In this document: positions 1 through 9,718 of the stretch, piece after piece
Layout of the letters: every line of letters starts with the position of its first letter
Position numbering within the stretch: position 1 is the first letter of the stretch
Source of the DNA: Chromatiales bacterium
GTDB lineage: Bacteria; Pseudomonadota; Gammaproteobacteria; Steroidobacterales; Woeseiaceae
Assembly: GCA_024679535.1 (NCBI GenBank)
Contig: JAIBDF010000003.1
Coordinates: 27,690-91,689, forward strand
Length of the DNA stretch: 64,000 nt
Reading direction: 5' to 3'
Made by a program: the position numbers and the translations under genes
The notes under the pieces: generated by a model
What the model was told of the DNA's origin: nothing
Database searches by the model: none
Seen by the model: the letters and a program-made list of their open reading frames with translations, nothing else

Positions 1-2172
1 TACGAAATCGACCATCGGCGGTATACGTTTGAGCGTGCGATTAATCAGGCGATTCAAAAGATCTTCGATCGCCCAGGCATACTCGCCAATGCGCTCGGCG
101 CCAACCATGCGGCCGCTGCCCTTGAGCGTGTGGAACGAGCGCCGCACCGTGATAAGCATCTCCATGCTGTCAGGCGAGGCGGCCCAAAGCGGAAGATGCC
201 GTTTGATCGAGGCGATTTCCTGCTTTGCCTCCTCGATGAATATCTCGAGGAGCTCAGGGTCCAGATGCTCGGCATCCGAGGCCACGACCGGCAACGGCAT
301 GACCTCCGTTGCCTGCATCTGCGATTCGCGAGTCGAAGCTTCCGCCAGAGCGCGTTGTCCGGCAGCCTCGACATCCAGTGCCTCCAATTTTTGCGTCGGC
401 GCCGGATCCGGCGTCGTAAACGCCGTTTTCCGCAACCGCTCTTCGACGTCTTGCAGCACAGCAAGGCACGCTTCGGCATTATCGAGCATGTACCAGGGCT
501 CACTGCGCCCGGCCTTGACCGTTTCCATGTAGTACTCAATGGAAACAATGGCATCGGCCAGCCGGTCGGTTTCCTTTTGCGTCAGCCCGAGAGGCCCGCC
601 GGCTTTTAGCATTGCTGTAACCAGGTTGCCGACCCGGTCCACCACTTCCATGGCCCGCGTCTTTTCGAGCATGAGCAGACCGGCCTTGATGCCGTTGATC
701 AGTATTGGAACATTGTCGAGTCCGGCAGACGGCGCCTGCTCCGCAATGCTCTGGCTGATCGTCTCCTTGATCCGCGCGAGGTTGATGATGCACTCGCGCA
801 TGACCGACTCCGCCACCTTGCGGAATTCTTTATCGTCTTCCGGCGCTTCCTCAGCATCCTCCGGAGCCGGCATCGTAAGACGAATGAGCTGCTGCTCGAG
901 TCGATCCTCTACGCGCAGCAGAGTCGAGGCAATATCGAGAATAATGCGATCATTGGCAACGCCGCCCAATTCGACAACAGATTTGAGGCGATCGATCTCG
1001 CCGTCAATATCACCGCGCAGTTCGCCGAGTCCCAGCACACCGAGCGTGTCGCTGATCTTTTTCAACAATTCGAGCTGCGACACAAGTTCCGAGGGCTTGT
1101 TCATCCCCGTGCGCACGAAGATATCGAGAACGTCCTTGACCTTTCCGAGGTCCTCGCGAATCGCGGAACCGACCGTCTCCATGAGCCTGGCACTCGGCGC
1201 CGACAGTGCCTCTCGCGCGCTCTCAACCTGTTCGTCGCCCGGCAGCAGTTCCGCCAGGTTGAATGCCGCTCGAATGTCACCAATGCGCTCACCCGCGTTG
1301 GAAGAACGGGCAACGTAGTAAAGAAGGTTGTTCAGCAAGTCATCAATCGGATGCTTCTCGTACGCGAGCAGGCCTTCGTCGATGACATACTTGAGTTGCC
1401 GGTCGGCCTGGCCGAGCAAGCGCTTCAACGCGACGGATGTTTCAAGCCCGCCATTCTGCAGGGACTCGAGCACACCACCGATCACCCACCACAACTGGTA
1501 CATGTCGTCGCGCGTTGACGAATTCTCCAGGGCCGCCGCAACCTTGCCCAGGGTATCGAGATGCCGTTTGCTGTCACCACCCTTGATCCAGCCGAGCAAC
1601 GCCAGCTGGAACTTCGGCCGCAGCCGTTTGGCCACGACCAGAGGATCTTCGCCGGTACCATTGCGCGCACTCGCCCCGTGCTCGGAACGCTGTGGCGACA
1701 GGTTGAGCAGCAGCAGCGTGCCTTCGGAAAGTAACGGCTCACCACGCGCAGCGCGCAGGTCATTGAGCATCGGCAGCAATACAAGCGCAATATCACGGCC
1801 ACCGCCAAGCAGTCGTTCGATATAGATTGGCAGCTGGACCATCGAACGCGTCAGCGCGTCCAGTCCATCCTCCCGTCCCTTGCTGGAACGCAGCGCCGAA
1901 AGGTATCTGCAGGTCAGATCCATTTCCTCGACGAGTAGCGCTGCACCGTAGGTCTCGGTCATGCGCAGGGCCCCGGCAGCCTGGTGCAGCAACTCGCCCG
2001 CACGTGTTAACGCGGTTGTGCCACCGCGACCATCCACGCAGTCTTCCAGCGCGAGGTGCGCGTTGCGAATCGTCTCCATGAGCTCGGCACTGACGATCGC
2101 CAGCGCACTAACGGCGCCCTGGCCGCTAGCGTCGCCGATCATGTGTTCATGAATACCCGTGTCGCCCGTCAT
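1..2172 (-). CDS. chpA: ChpA-like hybrid CheA histidine kinase, N-terminal part with Hpt domains (runs off the left edge)
   Basis: Reverse-strand frame from ATG at 2172 (MTGDTGIHEHMIGDASGQ...) stays open; contains Hpt motif HTLKGSGRMVGA near position 110; lies directly downstream of pilGHIJ-like genes. Confidence 0.8.
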   Translation of the reverse strand, partial: MTGDTGIHEHMIGDASGQGAVSALAIVSAELMETIRNAHLALEDCVDGRGGTTALTRAGELLHQAAGALRMTETYGAALLVEEMDLTCRYLSALRSSKGREDGLDALTRSMVQLPIYIERLLGGGRDIALVLLPMLNDLRAARGEPLLSEGTLLLLNLSPQRSEHGASARNGTGEDPLVVAKRLRPKFQLALLGWIKGGDSKRHLDTLGKVAAALENSSTRDDMYQLWWVIGGVLESLQNGGLETSVALKRLLGQADRQLKYVIDEGLLAYEKHPIDDLLNNLLYYVARSSNAGERIGDIRAAFNLAELLPGDEQVESAREALSAPSARLMETVGSAIREDLGKVKDVLDIFVRTGMNKPSELVSQLELLKKISDTLGVLGLGELRGDIDGEIDRLKSVVELGGVANDRIILDIASTLLRVEDRLEQQLIRLTMPAPEDAEEAPEDDKEFRKVAESVMRECIINLARIKETISQSIAEQAPSAGLDNVPILINGIKAGLLMLEKTRAMEVVDRVGNLVTAMLKAGGPLGLTQKETDRLADAIVSIEYYMETVKAGRSEPWYMLDNAEACLAVLQDVEERLRKTAFTTPDPAPTQKLEALDVEAAGQRALAEASTRESQMQATEVMPLPVVASDAEHLDPELLEIFIEEAKQEIASIKRHLPLWAASPDSMEMLITVRRSFHTLKGSGRMVGAERIGEYAWAIEDLLNRLINRTLKRIPPMVDFV

Positions 2173-2212
2173 GTGGTCATCCGTGTCGCTCGCGAATCCA
2201 GCTCCAAAAGCC

Positions 2213-4198
2213 TTATCCCGCCTTCACCTGCGGTGCTTGGGGCGGCACCGCATTGGATGTTGTGCGCGTCAACGCACCCGCCTGCATCATGTCCGCCGGT
2301 AGCGCAAAGCCCTCGACCGTCTTCCTGAGCTGCGTCGCAAGCTCCGACAGTTTCGAAATCGACGCGGCTGTTGCGCTCGTTGCCCTGCCGGTCTGGTCAC
2401 CAATTTCCCGCAAGCGTGTCGTACGCCGCGTGACGTCGGCAGCCGATCCCGCCTGCTGGCGGGCCGAGCTCGAGATGTTCTGTACGAGGCTTGCGATCTG
2501 GTTCGACACCTGCTCGATTTCGTCAAGAGCCGCGCCGGCATTTTCCGCAAGCAATGCACCACCGACAACGTCGGTCGTACTGCGCTCCATCGAGACGACC
2601 GCTTCATTAGTATCGGTCTGAATCGTGCGCACCAGCACCTCAATCTGCTTGGTCGCATTGGTTGAGCGCTCGGCGAGTCGTTGAACCTCGTCGGCAACCA
2701 CCGCGAATCCGCGTCCCGCCTCGCCTGCCATTGATGCCTGGATCGACGCGTTGAGCGCGAGAATGTTGGTTTGCTCGGCGATATCGTTAATCAACTCAAC
2801 GATGTTGCCAATCTCCTGCGAACTCTCACCGAGGCGCTTGATGCGCTTCGATGTCTCCTGAATGGTCTCCCGAATCGCATTCATACCATCGATCGTACGC
2901 CGCACAGCTTCGCCGCCTTTATGCGCCACTTCAACCGAATGGCGAGCAACATCGGACGAACGCTCGGCATTGCCGGACACTTCTTCGATCGACGCGGCCA
3001 TCGATACGATCGACTCCGTTGCTGCGTTGATTTCTCTTGCCTGGTTATCGGCCGCTTTCGCCAGATGCGCGGCGGTGTGTTCCGTTTGCTTGGTTGCCGT
3101 ATCGACCATGAGGGCCGTCTCGTTGACCGTCGCGACCAGCTTACGCAATTCCTCAATAGCAAAGTTAAAGGAGTCTGCAATCGTGCCGGTAATATCCTCG
3201 GTCACTGTCGCCTCGACAGTCAGGTCACCGTCAGCGAGACTGCCCATCTCGTCGAGCAGCCGCAGAATGGCCTGCTGATTGCGTTCGTTCTGCTCAGCTT
3301 GTTCGCGTGCCTTACGTTCGAAGATTGCGCTTTTGCTGTGCAGCACCTGCAAACCGATAATCAGCAGCAGAGCCAGTCCGACGAGGCCGATCGGGAGCCA
3401 TGGGATATTGAGCACGCCCGGCAGCATGCCGCCACGCGAAGAATCGAAAGCGGTTTCAAGCAGCTGGTTCGCGCTCGCCACGAGCTGTGACTGGGTAGCA
3501 ACCAGTTCGTTGACCTGACTCAGGTTGGCGCTAATCGTAGCGGACTGATCCTCAAGACTCTCAATACTGCCCAACAGGGGCTCGAGCAGGCTTTCTTGGC
3601 CCGCGGCGTTCAGCGGCCTGAGGTCAAGATTACTGGCACCACCCGCCAGACCGTTCGCAACGTTACGCAGGAAAGCCACGTCCTCGGAAATTGCGGACGC
3701 CGCCGTCTCGCCGCCGGCGGGCAAGGCGGTCGTTGTCTGGCGAATGCGGTCGGCGCGCTGCTGGAACTCCTGCATGATGGCCGTCGCACCGGAGCGGTCC
3801 AACAGTCCATTGGACCCTTCGAGGATCGCCGTCGCGTCCGTCACCGCCTGTCCGGCTGCCGTGCTCACGGCTTCGACTTCTTGCCGTTTCGCCAGCATGG
3901 CTGACGCCTGTGATTCGAGCTGCTGCCAGTCGGCCGAGCGCCCCAACGATACGCCCCTTCTCAGCGAGGCAACTTTCCTGATGCTTGCATCGAGCTGATC
4001 GAATGCACCGGCCTCGCCGTCTAAAGCACGTGCTGCCTGCGATGGAATCGCCTGTGAAAGTGCCGCGAGTTCGGACGCGGACGCGTCGCCGCCATCGAGT
4101 GCCTGCAGGTAGACCAGCGCGCCTGCGACGAGCAGCATGAGCGCGGCCAGTCCGGCAACCAGTTTGAATGTAGACGCATTGTCAGTTTTATTGGCCAT
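2213..4198 (-). CDS. pilJ: Methyl-accepting chemotaxis protein, PilJ-like
   Basis: ORF 661 aa; two TM segments and MCP signalling hairpin ([47 protein letters not shown]). Confidence 0.9.
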   Translation of the reverse strand: MANKTDNASTFKLVAGLAALMLLVAGALVYLQALDGGDASASELAALSQAIPSQAARALDGEAGAFDQLDASIRKVASLRRGVSLGRSADWQQLESQASAMLAKRQEVEAVSTAAGQAVTDATAILEGSNGLLDRSGATAIMQEFQQRADRIRQTTTALPAGGETAASAISEDVAFLRNVANGLAGGASNLDLRPLNAAGQESLLEPLLGSIESLEDQSATISANLSQVNELVATQSQLVASANQLLETAFDSSRGGMLPGVLNIPWLPIGLVGLALLLIIGLQVLHSKSAIFERKAREQAEQNERNQQAILRLLDEMGSLADGDLTVEATVTEDITGTIADSFNFAIEELRKLVATVNETALMVDTATKQTEHTAAHLAKAADNQAREINAATESIVSMAASIEEVSGNAERSSDVARHSVEVAHKGGEAVRRTIDGMNAIRETIQETSKRIKRLGESSQEIGNIVELINDIAEQTNILALNASIQASMAGEAGRGFAVVADEVQRLAERSTNATKQIEVLVRTIQTDTNEAVVSMERSTTDVVGGALLAENAGAALDEIEQVSNQIASLVQNISSSARQQAGSAADVTRRTTRLREIGDQTGRATSATAASISKLSELATQLRKTVEGFALPADMMQAGALTRTTSNAVPPQAPQVKAG

Positions 4199-4213
4199 AA
4201 TTCCTCAGACCTT

Positions 4214-4777
4214 CTATTCCGCAGCTGCCTGCAGAAACATATTGCTTTCGACCATGTCGAATAAATTGAAAACGGGCCAGGACTCATCGCCCCGCTGGTA
4301 AGTCCCGCCAAGGAAACGATCACAGCGAACAATGGTTTCCGCAGCCTCGTTTGTGAGCTCATGATCCATGAAGCGACGAAACCCGAGTACTTCATCAACA
4401 ACGAGGCCGGCCGGCACTTCACGATGGTTAACCGAAATAACGCGCGTTGTGCGGCGCAACGTCGTTCTGCCGCTGCCCAACAGCAGCTTGACGTCGATCA
4501 GCGGTAACAGCTGACCGCGCAGGTTGGCAATGCCCAGCAACCAGCGGCTTGCACCAGGCACACGTGTCATGGCATCGGGCAGCATCAGAACTTCGCGAAC
4601 CTGCTCACGACTCGCAACAAACCTTTCTTCACCAATACGGAAGCCGACGCCAACCCACTCATCGACCGAGGCGCCCACCCCCTGTCCAGCGTGCACGGCA
4701 CGACTGCGCCGCTCGATTTCCTGGAGCAATTCAAACGGTTGCTCGACGAGCGCTGCAAGAGCCCCGGATCCGCTCAT
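4214..4777 (-). CDS. pilI: CheW-like chemotaxis protein PilI
   Basis: 187 aa CheW-like (LLGIANLRGQLLPLIDVKLLLG), between pilH and pilJ. Confidence 0.85.
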   Translation of the reverse strand: MSGSGALAALVEQPFELLQEIERRSRAVHAGQGVGASVDEWVGVGFRIGEERFVASREQVREVLMLPDAMTRVPGASRWLLGIANLRGQLLPLIDVKLLLGSGRTTLRRTTRVISVNHREVPAGLVVDEVLGFRRFMDHELTNEAAETIVRCDRFLGGTYQRGDESWPVFNLFDMVESNMFLQAAAE

Positions 4778-5143
4778 CTACGCCGCCATCACCGAGTTGA
4801 TCTTGGCCACCAGTTCCTTGTCGGCCACCGGTTTGACAAGGTATTCGACCGCGCCCTGCCGCATGCCCCAGATCTTGTCGGTCTCCTGATCCTTGGTGGT
4901 GATCATGATGACCGGTATGGACTCCGTAGCCGGGTCCTTGGTCAGCTTGCGCGTTGCCTGAAAGCCGTTCATGCCGGGCATGACGACATCCATGAGTATG
5001 CAATCCGGGCGCGCTGTGATGGCTTGCCGAATTCCTTCCTCTCCGCTATCAGCAACCAGCGTGTCGAAACCGGCTCGCTCAAGCATGCTCTGGAACAAGT
5101 GAAGTTCCGTTGGTGAATCGTCAATAATGAGAACGACTGACAT
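4778..5143 (-). CDS. pilH: Response regulator PilH
   Basis: Receiver domain MSVVLIIDDSPTELHLFQ...DCILMDVVMPGMNG...KPVADKEL; start trimmed from ORF 4778..5254. Confidence 0.88.
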   Translation of the reverse strand: MSVVLIIDDSPTELHLFQSMLERAGFDTLVADSGEEGIRQAITARPDCILMDVVMPGMNGFQATRKLTKDPATESIPVIMITTKDQETDKIWGMRQGAVEYLVKPVADKELVAKINSVMAA

Positions 5144-5153
5144 GCTGTAGTCC

Positions 5154-5546
5154 TTAGTTAATCTGGTTGGATATTGCACCAAGCAGTTCATCTTTCGTGA
5201 ACGGCTTGGTGAGATACTGTTCGGAGCCCACAATGCGGCCGCGTGCTCGGTCAAACAGACCGTCTTTGGAGGACAGCATGATAACCGGCGTCTCGCGAAA
5301 AGTTTTGTTGTGTTTGATCAGCGAGCACGTTTCGTAGCCGTCGAGCCGCGGCATCATGATGTCCACGAAGATCAGGTCAGGCTGATGATCTGCAATCTTC
5401 GAAAGCGCATCGAATCCGTCAATGGCCGTGAATACCTGGCAACCCTCCTTGGATAGCAAGGTTTCGGCGGTTCGGCGAATGGTTTTACTGTCGTCTATTA
5501 CAAGAATCTTGAGCCCATTTAAGGACCTTGACGCGTTACTGGACAC
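5154..5546 (-). CDS. pilG: Response regulator PilG
   Basis: Receiver domain LKILVIDDSKTIRRTAETLLSKEGCQV...DLIFVDIMMPRLDGYE. Confidence 0.88.
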   Translation of the reverse strand: MSSNASRSLNGLKILVIDDSKTIRRTAETLLSKEGCQVFTAIDGFDALSKIADHQPDLIFVDIMMPRLDGYETCSLIKHNKTFRETPVIMLSSKDGLFDRARGRIVGSEQYLTKPFTKDELLGAISNQIN

Positions 5547-5705
5547 CGAATTTCCCCACGTTGAAAACCGACTTTTACCATATTGACATAACTCCCGCTA
5601 CGACGCCCGCCGCGTTGCGCAAAATCTCGTGAATTCGGGCGCTTACGCGCGATTTCGCTGTATAGTGGTTCGCCCCGAAGCAGAACCGCGGAATATCGGC
5701 GAAAG

Positions 5706-6662
5706 ATGGCAGAAAAACCCCTGAAAATCGGTATCGTAATGGACCCGATTGGTTCGATAACCCCTTACAAAGACTCGTCGCTTGCCATGCTGCTGGAAGC
5801 TGAGCGCCGCAACGCCGAAATTCATTATTTCGAACAAAAGGATGTCAGGTTACTGTCGGGCAAGGCGCTGGGGCGGTCCACACTTCTGCATGTTCGCGAC
5901 AATCACGACGACTGGTATGAGTTTGGCGACCGTCAGGAAATCGAACTGGGCGAACTCGACGCGATTTTGATGCGCAAGGATCCGCCGTTTGACATGGAGT
6001 ATGTCTACACGACCTACATTCTCGATCGTGCCCAGCGAGATGACACACTGATCGTCAACGCGCCCCAGGCGCTCCGCGACATGAATGAGAAGGCCTATAC
6101 GGCCTGGTTTCCGCAATGCACGCCAACGACATTGATCACGCGCTCGATGGACGACATGAAAGCGTTTCTCGCCGAGCATGGCCGCGTAGTGGCAAAACCA
6201 CTCGACGGCATGGGTGGCCGCTCAATCTTTGTCGTCAAGAAGGGTGACAAGAACGCCAATGTCATTTTCGAGACGCTCACTGACTACGGCAGGAATTTCG
6301 CCATGGCGCAGGTGTATATCCCGGAAATTACCGCGGGAGACAAACGCATCCTGCTCATCGAAGGCAAGCCCGTCCCCTACGCGCTGGCCCGCATTCCGAC
6401 TGGCGACGACAATCGCGGCAATATGGTCGCCGGGGCGGTCGCGAAAGGGCAGGAAATGTCGAAACGCGACTTCGAAATCTGCGAGCAGGTCGGCCCTGCT
6501 CTGCGTGACGCGGGCGTCCTGTTCGCCGGTATCGACGTCATCGGCGACTACCTGACCGAGGTCAACGTCACCAGCCCCACGGGCATCAGGGAACTCGACC
6601 AGCAGTTCGACCTGAATATTGCAGGCCTGATGTTCGACGCGATCCAGGCCAGACTTCCGTAA
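5706..6662 (+). CDS. gshB: Glutathione synthetase
   Basis: 318 aa; KIGIVMDPIGSI, VAKPLDGMGGRSIF, EVNVTSPTGIRELD. Confidence 0.95.
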   Translation: MAEKPLKIGIVMDPIGSITPYKDSSLAMLLEAERRNAEIHYFEQKDVRLLSGKALGRSTLLHVRDNHDDWYEFGDRQEIELGELDAILMRKDPPFDMEYVYTTYILDRAQRDDTLIVNAPQALRDMNEKAYTAWFPQCTPTTLITRSMDDMKAFLAEHGRVVAKPLDGMGGRSIFVVKKGDKNANVIFETLTDYGRNFAMAQVYIPEITAGDKRILLIEGKPVPYALARIPTGDDNRGNMVAGAVAKGQEMSKRDFEICEQVGPALRDAGVLFAGIDVIGDYLTEVNVTSPTGIRELDQQFDLNIAGLMFDAIQARLP

Positions 6663-6667
6663 CAACC

Positions 6668-6730
6668 AAAAGGGGACAGTCACCTTTTCCAAAAGGGGAC
6701 AGTCACCTTTGCTCAAAGGTGACTGTCCCC
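6668..6730. repeat. Three copies of GGGGACAGTCACCTTT (two direct, one inverted); the last two form a perfect 16-bp stem with a 4-nt loop
   Basis: aaaaggggacagtcacctttt (6668-6688), aaaaggggacagtcaccttt (6691-6710), gctc, aaaggtgactgtcccc (6715-6730). Confidence 0.9.
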
Positions 6731-6791
6731 TGGTTGGATGTGATCCAATCCCTTGTTTATGTAAGAGAAATGGCGGAATATTCGCGCGAAT

Positions 6792-7697
6792 ATGGCGAAT
6801 CCAGCAGTTATTGTAGACCCTCTCGATGAACTACGGCTTGTGGCCCCGGTTATTCCGGACCGACTGCCCGCCATGCTGTTCCTGGCTGCGCTCGTCCACG
6901 GCATCCTGATCATCGGCGTGACGTTTAATGCGGCATTAACGGATCAGTTTGCCGATGCGATCTCGCTTGAGGTCACGATCGTCGCGGCACCGGATCAGCA
7001 AATCGATCGGCCCGATGAGGCAGCCTACCTCGCGCAGTCCAGTCAGAAGGGCGGCGGCAATATCACCGACCAGATCCGGCCGTCCGCACCCCTGGAAAGC
7101 GCTTTACCAGCCGACAACGAGGGCATCGAGGACGGCACCGCGCTGAGCGACGCCAAAGTTCACGAGCGGTCTGCCGACGATGTACTGGCATCCAAGAACG
7201 CGAGTGACCGGCAGGTACCCATCGACCCACGAACGGATCCACAGGCACAGGACAGCGTCGCCATAGCGATGGAAGCCGGAAGCGAAATCACGCTGCCCTT
7301 GCCGCAGGAAGACAAAGCGAGCTTTCTCCTGACCGACGACGACCCGCAGCAACTCATCATCTCCGCCGACACACGCGAATCCGTCGCGGCGGCCTATCTC
7401 GATTCCTGGAAGCGCCGCATCGAGGCAGTTGGCGCCGCGTACCTGCCTGAACTGGGCCTGCTGGAAAACCTGACCGGCAGCCCAACCCTGCTGGTACGTA
7501 TCAACGAAAGCGGCGACCTGATTGAGGCCACGGTCAGCAAATCCAGCGGCTCCGCGATTCTGGACCTCGCCTCGGTCGACATCATCCAGCGTGCATCGCC
7601 ATTCGATGAATTCCCGGCACCAATGGCGAGCGAATACGAGACGGTCGCGTTCGAATACAAGTTCCTGTTCACCGAGCAACTTGTGCAGGGCGACTGA
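6792..7697 (+). CDS. tonB: Energy transducer TonB family protein
   Basis: N-terminal TM, acidic/proline middle, C-terminal TonB-like domain; sits between gshB and yqgE. Confidence 0.75.
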   Translation: MANPAVIVDPLDELRLVAPVIPDRLPAMLFLAALVHGILIIGVTFNAALTDQFADAISLEVTIVAAPDQQIDRPDEAAYLAQSSQKGGGNITDQIRPSAPLESALPADNEGIEDGTALSDAKVHERSADDVLASKNASDRQVPIDPRTDPQAQDSVAIAMEAGSEITLPLPQEDKASFLLTDDDPQQLIISADTRESVAAAYLDSWKRRIEAVGAAYLPELGLLENLTGSPTLLVRINESGDLIEATVSKSSGSAILDLASVDIIQRASPFDEFPAPMASEYETVAFEYKFLFTEQLVQGD

Positions 7698-7715
7698 TCA
7701 GCAGATACTGTCTCT

Positions 7716-8279
7716 ATGCAAACGGACGGTTCTCTTACAAATCAGCTACTTATCGCCATGCCGGGCATGCTGGACCCCAATTTCAGCACCACGGTCACTC
7801 TTATTTGTGAACATAATGATGATGGTGCGCTTGGCATCGTCATTAATCGTCCTACGACCCTGAAGCTCGGCGGCCTGTTCGAGCAGCTCGCAGTCGATGA
7901 CCCCGATACCGGAGCAGCCGGCAGCCCGGTGCTGTCAGGTGGTCCTATCGGCATAGAGCGCGGTTTTGTGCTGCACGGCCCTGAGCGAAGCTACGAAAAT
8001 ACGCTCGCCGTATCGGAGAGTATCTGCCTGACGCTGTCACGCGACATTATCGATGCGATGGCCACTGGCGAAGGCCCGAAACAATCGCTGGTGGCGCTCG
8101 GCTACGCGGGCTGGCAGGCCGGGCAACTTGAAGACGAATTGCTCGCGAATTCCTGGCTGAATGTCCCGGCGACGGCCGAAATCGTCTTCGACACCCCGTT
8201 TCAGGACCGCTGGAACTCAGCAGCTCGCACCCTGGGCATCGACATCGCCCGCATGTCACCGGACGTCGGACACGCCTGA
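7716..8279 (+). CDS. yqgE: YqgE/AlgH family protein
   Basis: NQLLIAMPGMLDPNFSTTVTLICEHNDDGALGIVINRPT. Confidence 0.93.
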   Translation: MQTDGSLTNQLLIAMPGMLDPNFSTTVTLICEHNDDGALGIVINRPTTLKLGGLFEQLAVDDPDTGAAGSPVLSGGPIGIERGFVLHGPERSYENTLAVSESICLTLSRDIIDAMATGEGPKQSLVALGYAGWQAGQLEDELLANSWLNVPATAEIVFDTPFQDRWNSAARTLGIDIARMSPDVGHA

Positions 8280-8280
8280 G

Positions 8281-8706
8281 TTGTCCCAAGCTCGCACGAT
8301 TCTCGCGTTTGATTTCGGATTGCGACGCATTGGCGTCGCGGTCGGACAGGACGTTACGGGCTCGGCCAGCCCTCTGGGTGTTGTCGACAATCGGGAAACC
8401 GGTGTCGATTTCGATGGCGTCGCGGCACTCATCGATGAGTGGCGTCCGACGTTGCTGGTGGTGGGCATGCCGGCACATGCCGACGGTTCGCCGAGCGATA
8501 TTCAGGAGTACGTCGATGCCTTCATCAGCGATCTCGAGCACTTTGGCGTGCCGATCGATACCGTTGACGAACGGCATACATCGGTGGAGGCAGAGCGGGT
8601 ACTCAAGAACGCCCGCTCGGCTGGAACACGAGGCCGCATCTCGAAGGAGATGATTGATAGCGCCGCAGCCGTATTTATCGCTGAAAGATATCTGGCAAGC
8701 GAGTAA
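8281..8706 (+). CDS. ruvX: Holliday junction resolvase-like RuvX/YqgF
   Basis: ILAFDFGLRRIGVAVGQ; likely TTG start at 8281 just after the yqgE stop. Confidence 0.9.
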   Translation: MSQARTILAFDFGLRRIGVAVGQDVTGSASPLGVVDNRETGVDFDGVAALIDEWRPTLLVVGMPAHADGSPSDIQEYVDAFISDLEHFGVPIDTVDERHTSVEAERVLKNARSAGTRGRISKEMIDSAAAVFIAERYLASE

Positions 8707-8718
8707 AATGCCGCCGCG

Positions 8719-9717
8719 ATGAACGCGGATCCTACAGAATCACTCGAAAACGAGGCGTCACTGCAGCTCGACGCAAACGGTCGCCTGCGGCACTTGCTGA
8801 CCCTCGACGGTCTGGACAAGACCCTGTTGACTGACATACTCGACGATGCCCAAGGCTACCTGACCGAGCCCGGCGTGCTGCCCGCAAGCAGCCAGTCACT
8901 CGCAGGACGCTCGGTCGCAAACCTGTTCTTTGAGGCCAGCACCCGCACACGGGCATCGTTTGATCTTGCTGGCAAGCGCCTCGGCGCTGACGTGCTCAAT
9001 CTCGACGTCAACACCTCATCGCGCAAGAAAGGCGAGAGCATTCTCGACACGATCTACACGCTCGAAGCCATGCATGTCGACATCATGGTTGTGCGCGATG
9101 CCAGCGCAGGCGTGCCCGCCTACATCGCACGGCACGTGTTACCGCACGTCAGCATTCTAAATGCCGGCGAATCGGACGTATCACACCCGACGCAGGGTCT
9201 GCTCGACGTATTGACAATGCGCCAGCACAAAGGAGCGTTTGAGAACCTGGTCGTCGCGATCGTGGGAGACATCAGCCACTCGCGCGTCGCGATGTCAGCG
9301 GCACATGCGCTTACAACACTCGGGATTGGCGAGCTGCGCCTGATCTCACCGCCCGTGCTCGCCCCGGATCAGAGCAGGGTTCCCGGCGCTCGTCTTCTTC
9401 ACGACCTCGCCGAAGGGCTTGCTGATGCGGACGTTGTTATGGCACTGCGCATCCAGCGCGAGCGCATCGGCAATCTCGACGGCATCCCGGGCATCGACGA
9501 ATATTTTGCGAACTTTGGCATTAGTCGCGAAAGCATGAAACTGGCAAAGCCGGATGCCATCGTGATGCACCCGGGCCCAATGAACCGCGGTATTGAAATT
9601 GAAAGTGCGCTCGCCGATGGGCCGCAGTCAGTTATCACCCAACAGGTTACCAACGGCGTCGCCGTGCGCATGGCCGTACTCGACCGCGTTGGCAAGACCA
9701 TGGCAGCGCGTTTGTGA
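8719..9717 (+). CDS. pyrB: Aspartate carbamoyltransferase catalytic subunit
   Basis: FFEASTRTRASFDLAGKRLGADVLN; HPTQGLLDVLT; MHPGPMNRGIEI. Confidence 0.95.
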   Translation: MNADPTESLENEASLQLDANGRLRHLLTLDGLDKTLLTDILDDAQGYLTEPGVLPASSQSLAGRSVANLFFEASTRTRASFDLAGKRLGADVLNLDVNTSSRKKGESILDTIYTLEAMHVDIMVVRDASAGVPAYIARHVLPHVSILNAGESDVSHPTQGLLDVLTMRQHKGAFENLVVAIVGDISHSRVAMSAAHALTTLGIGELRLISPPVLAPDQSRVPGARLLHDLAEGLADADVVMALRIQRERIGNLDGIPGIDEYFANFGISRESMKLAKPDAIVMHPGPMNRGIEIESALADGPQSVITQQVTNGVAVRMAVLDRVGKTMAARL

Positions 9718-9718
9718 C

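Noticed and set aside
539-1318. Long plus-strand ORF (259 aa) and other plus-strand ORFs at 1-2300
   Set aside because: Antisense shadow of the chpA reading frame; Ser/Arg-rich low-complexity translation, no domain.
2771-3490. 239-aa plus-strand ORF opposite pilJ
   Set aside because: Shadow ORF in a high-GC coding region; the minus-strand MCP is unambiguous.
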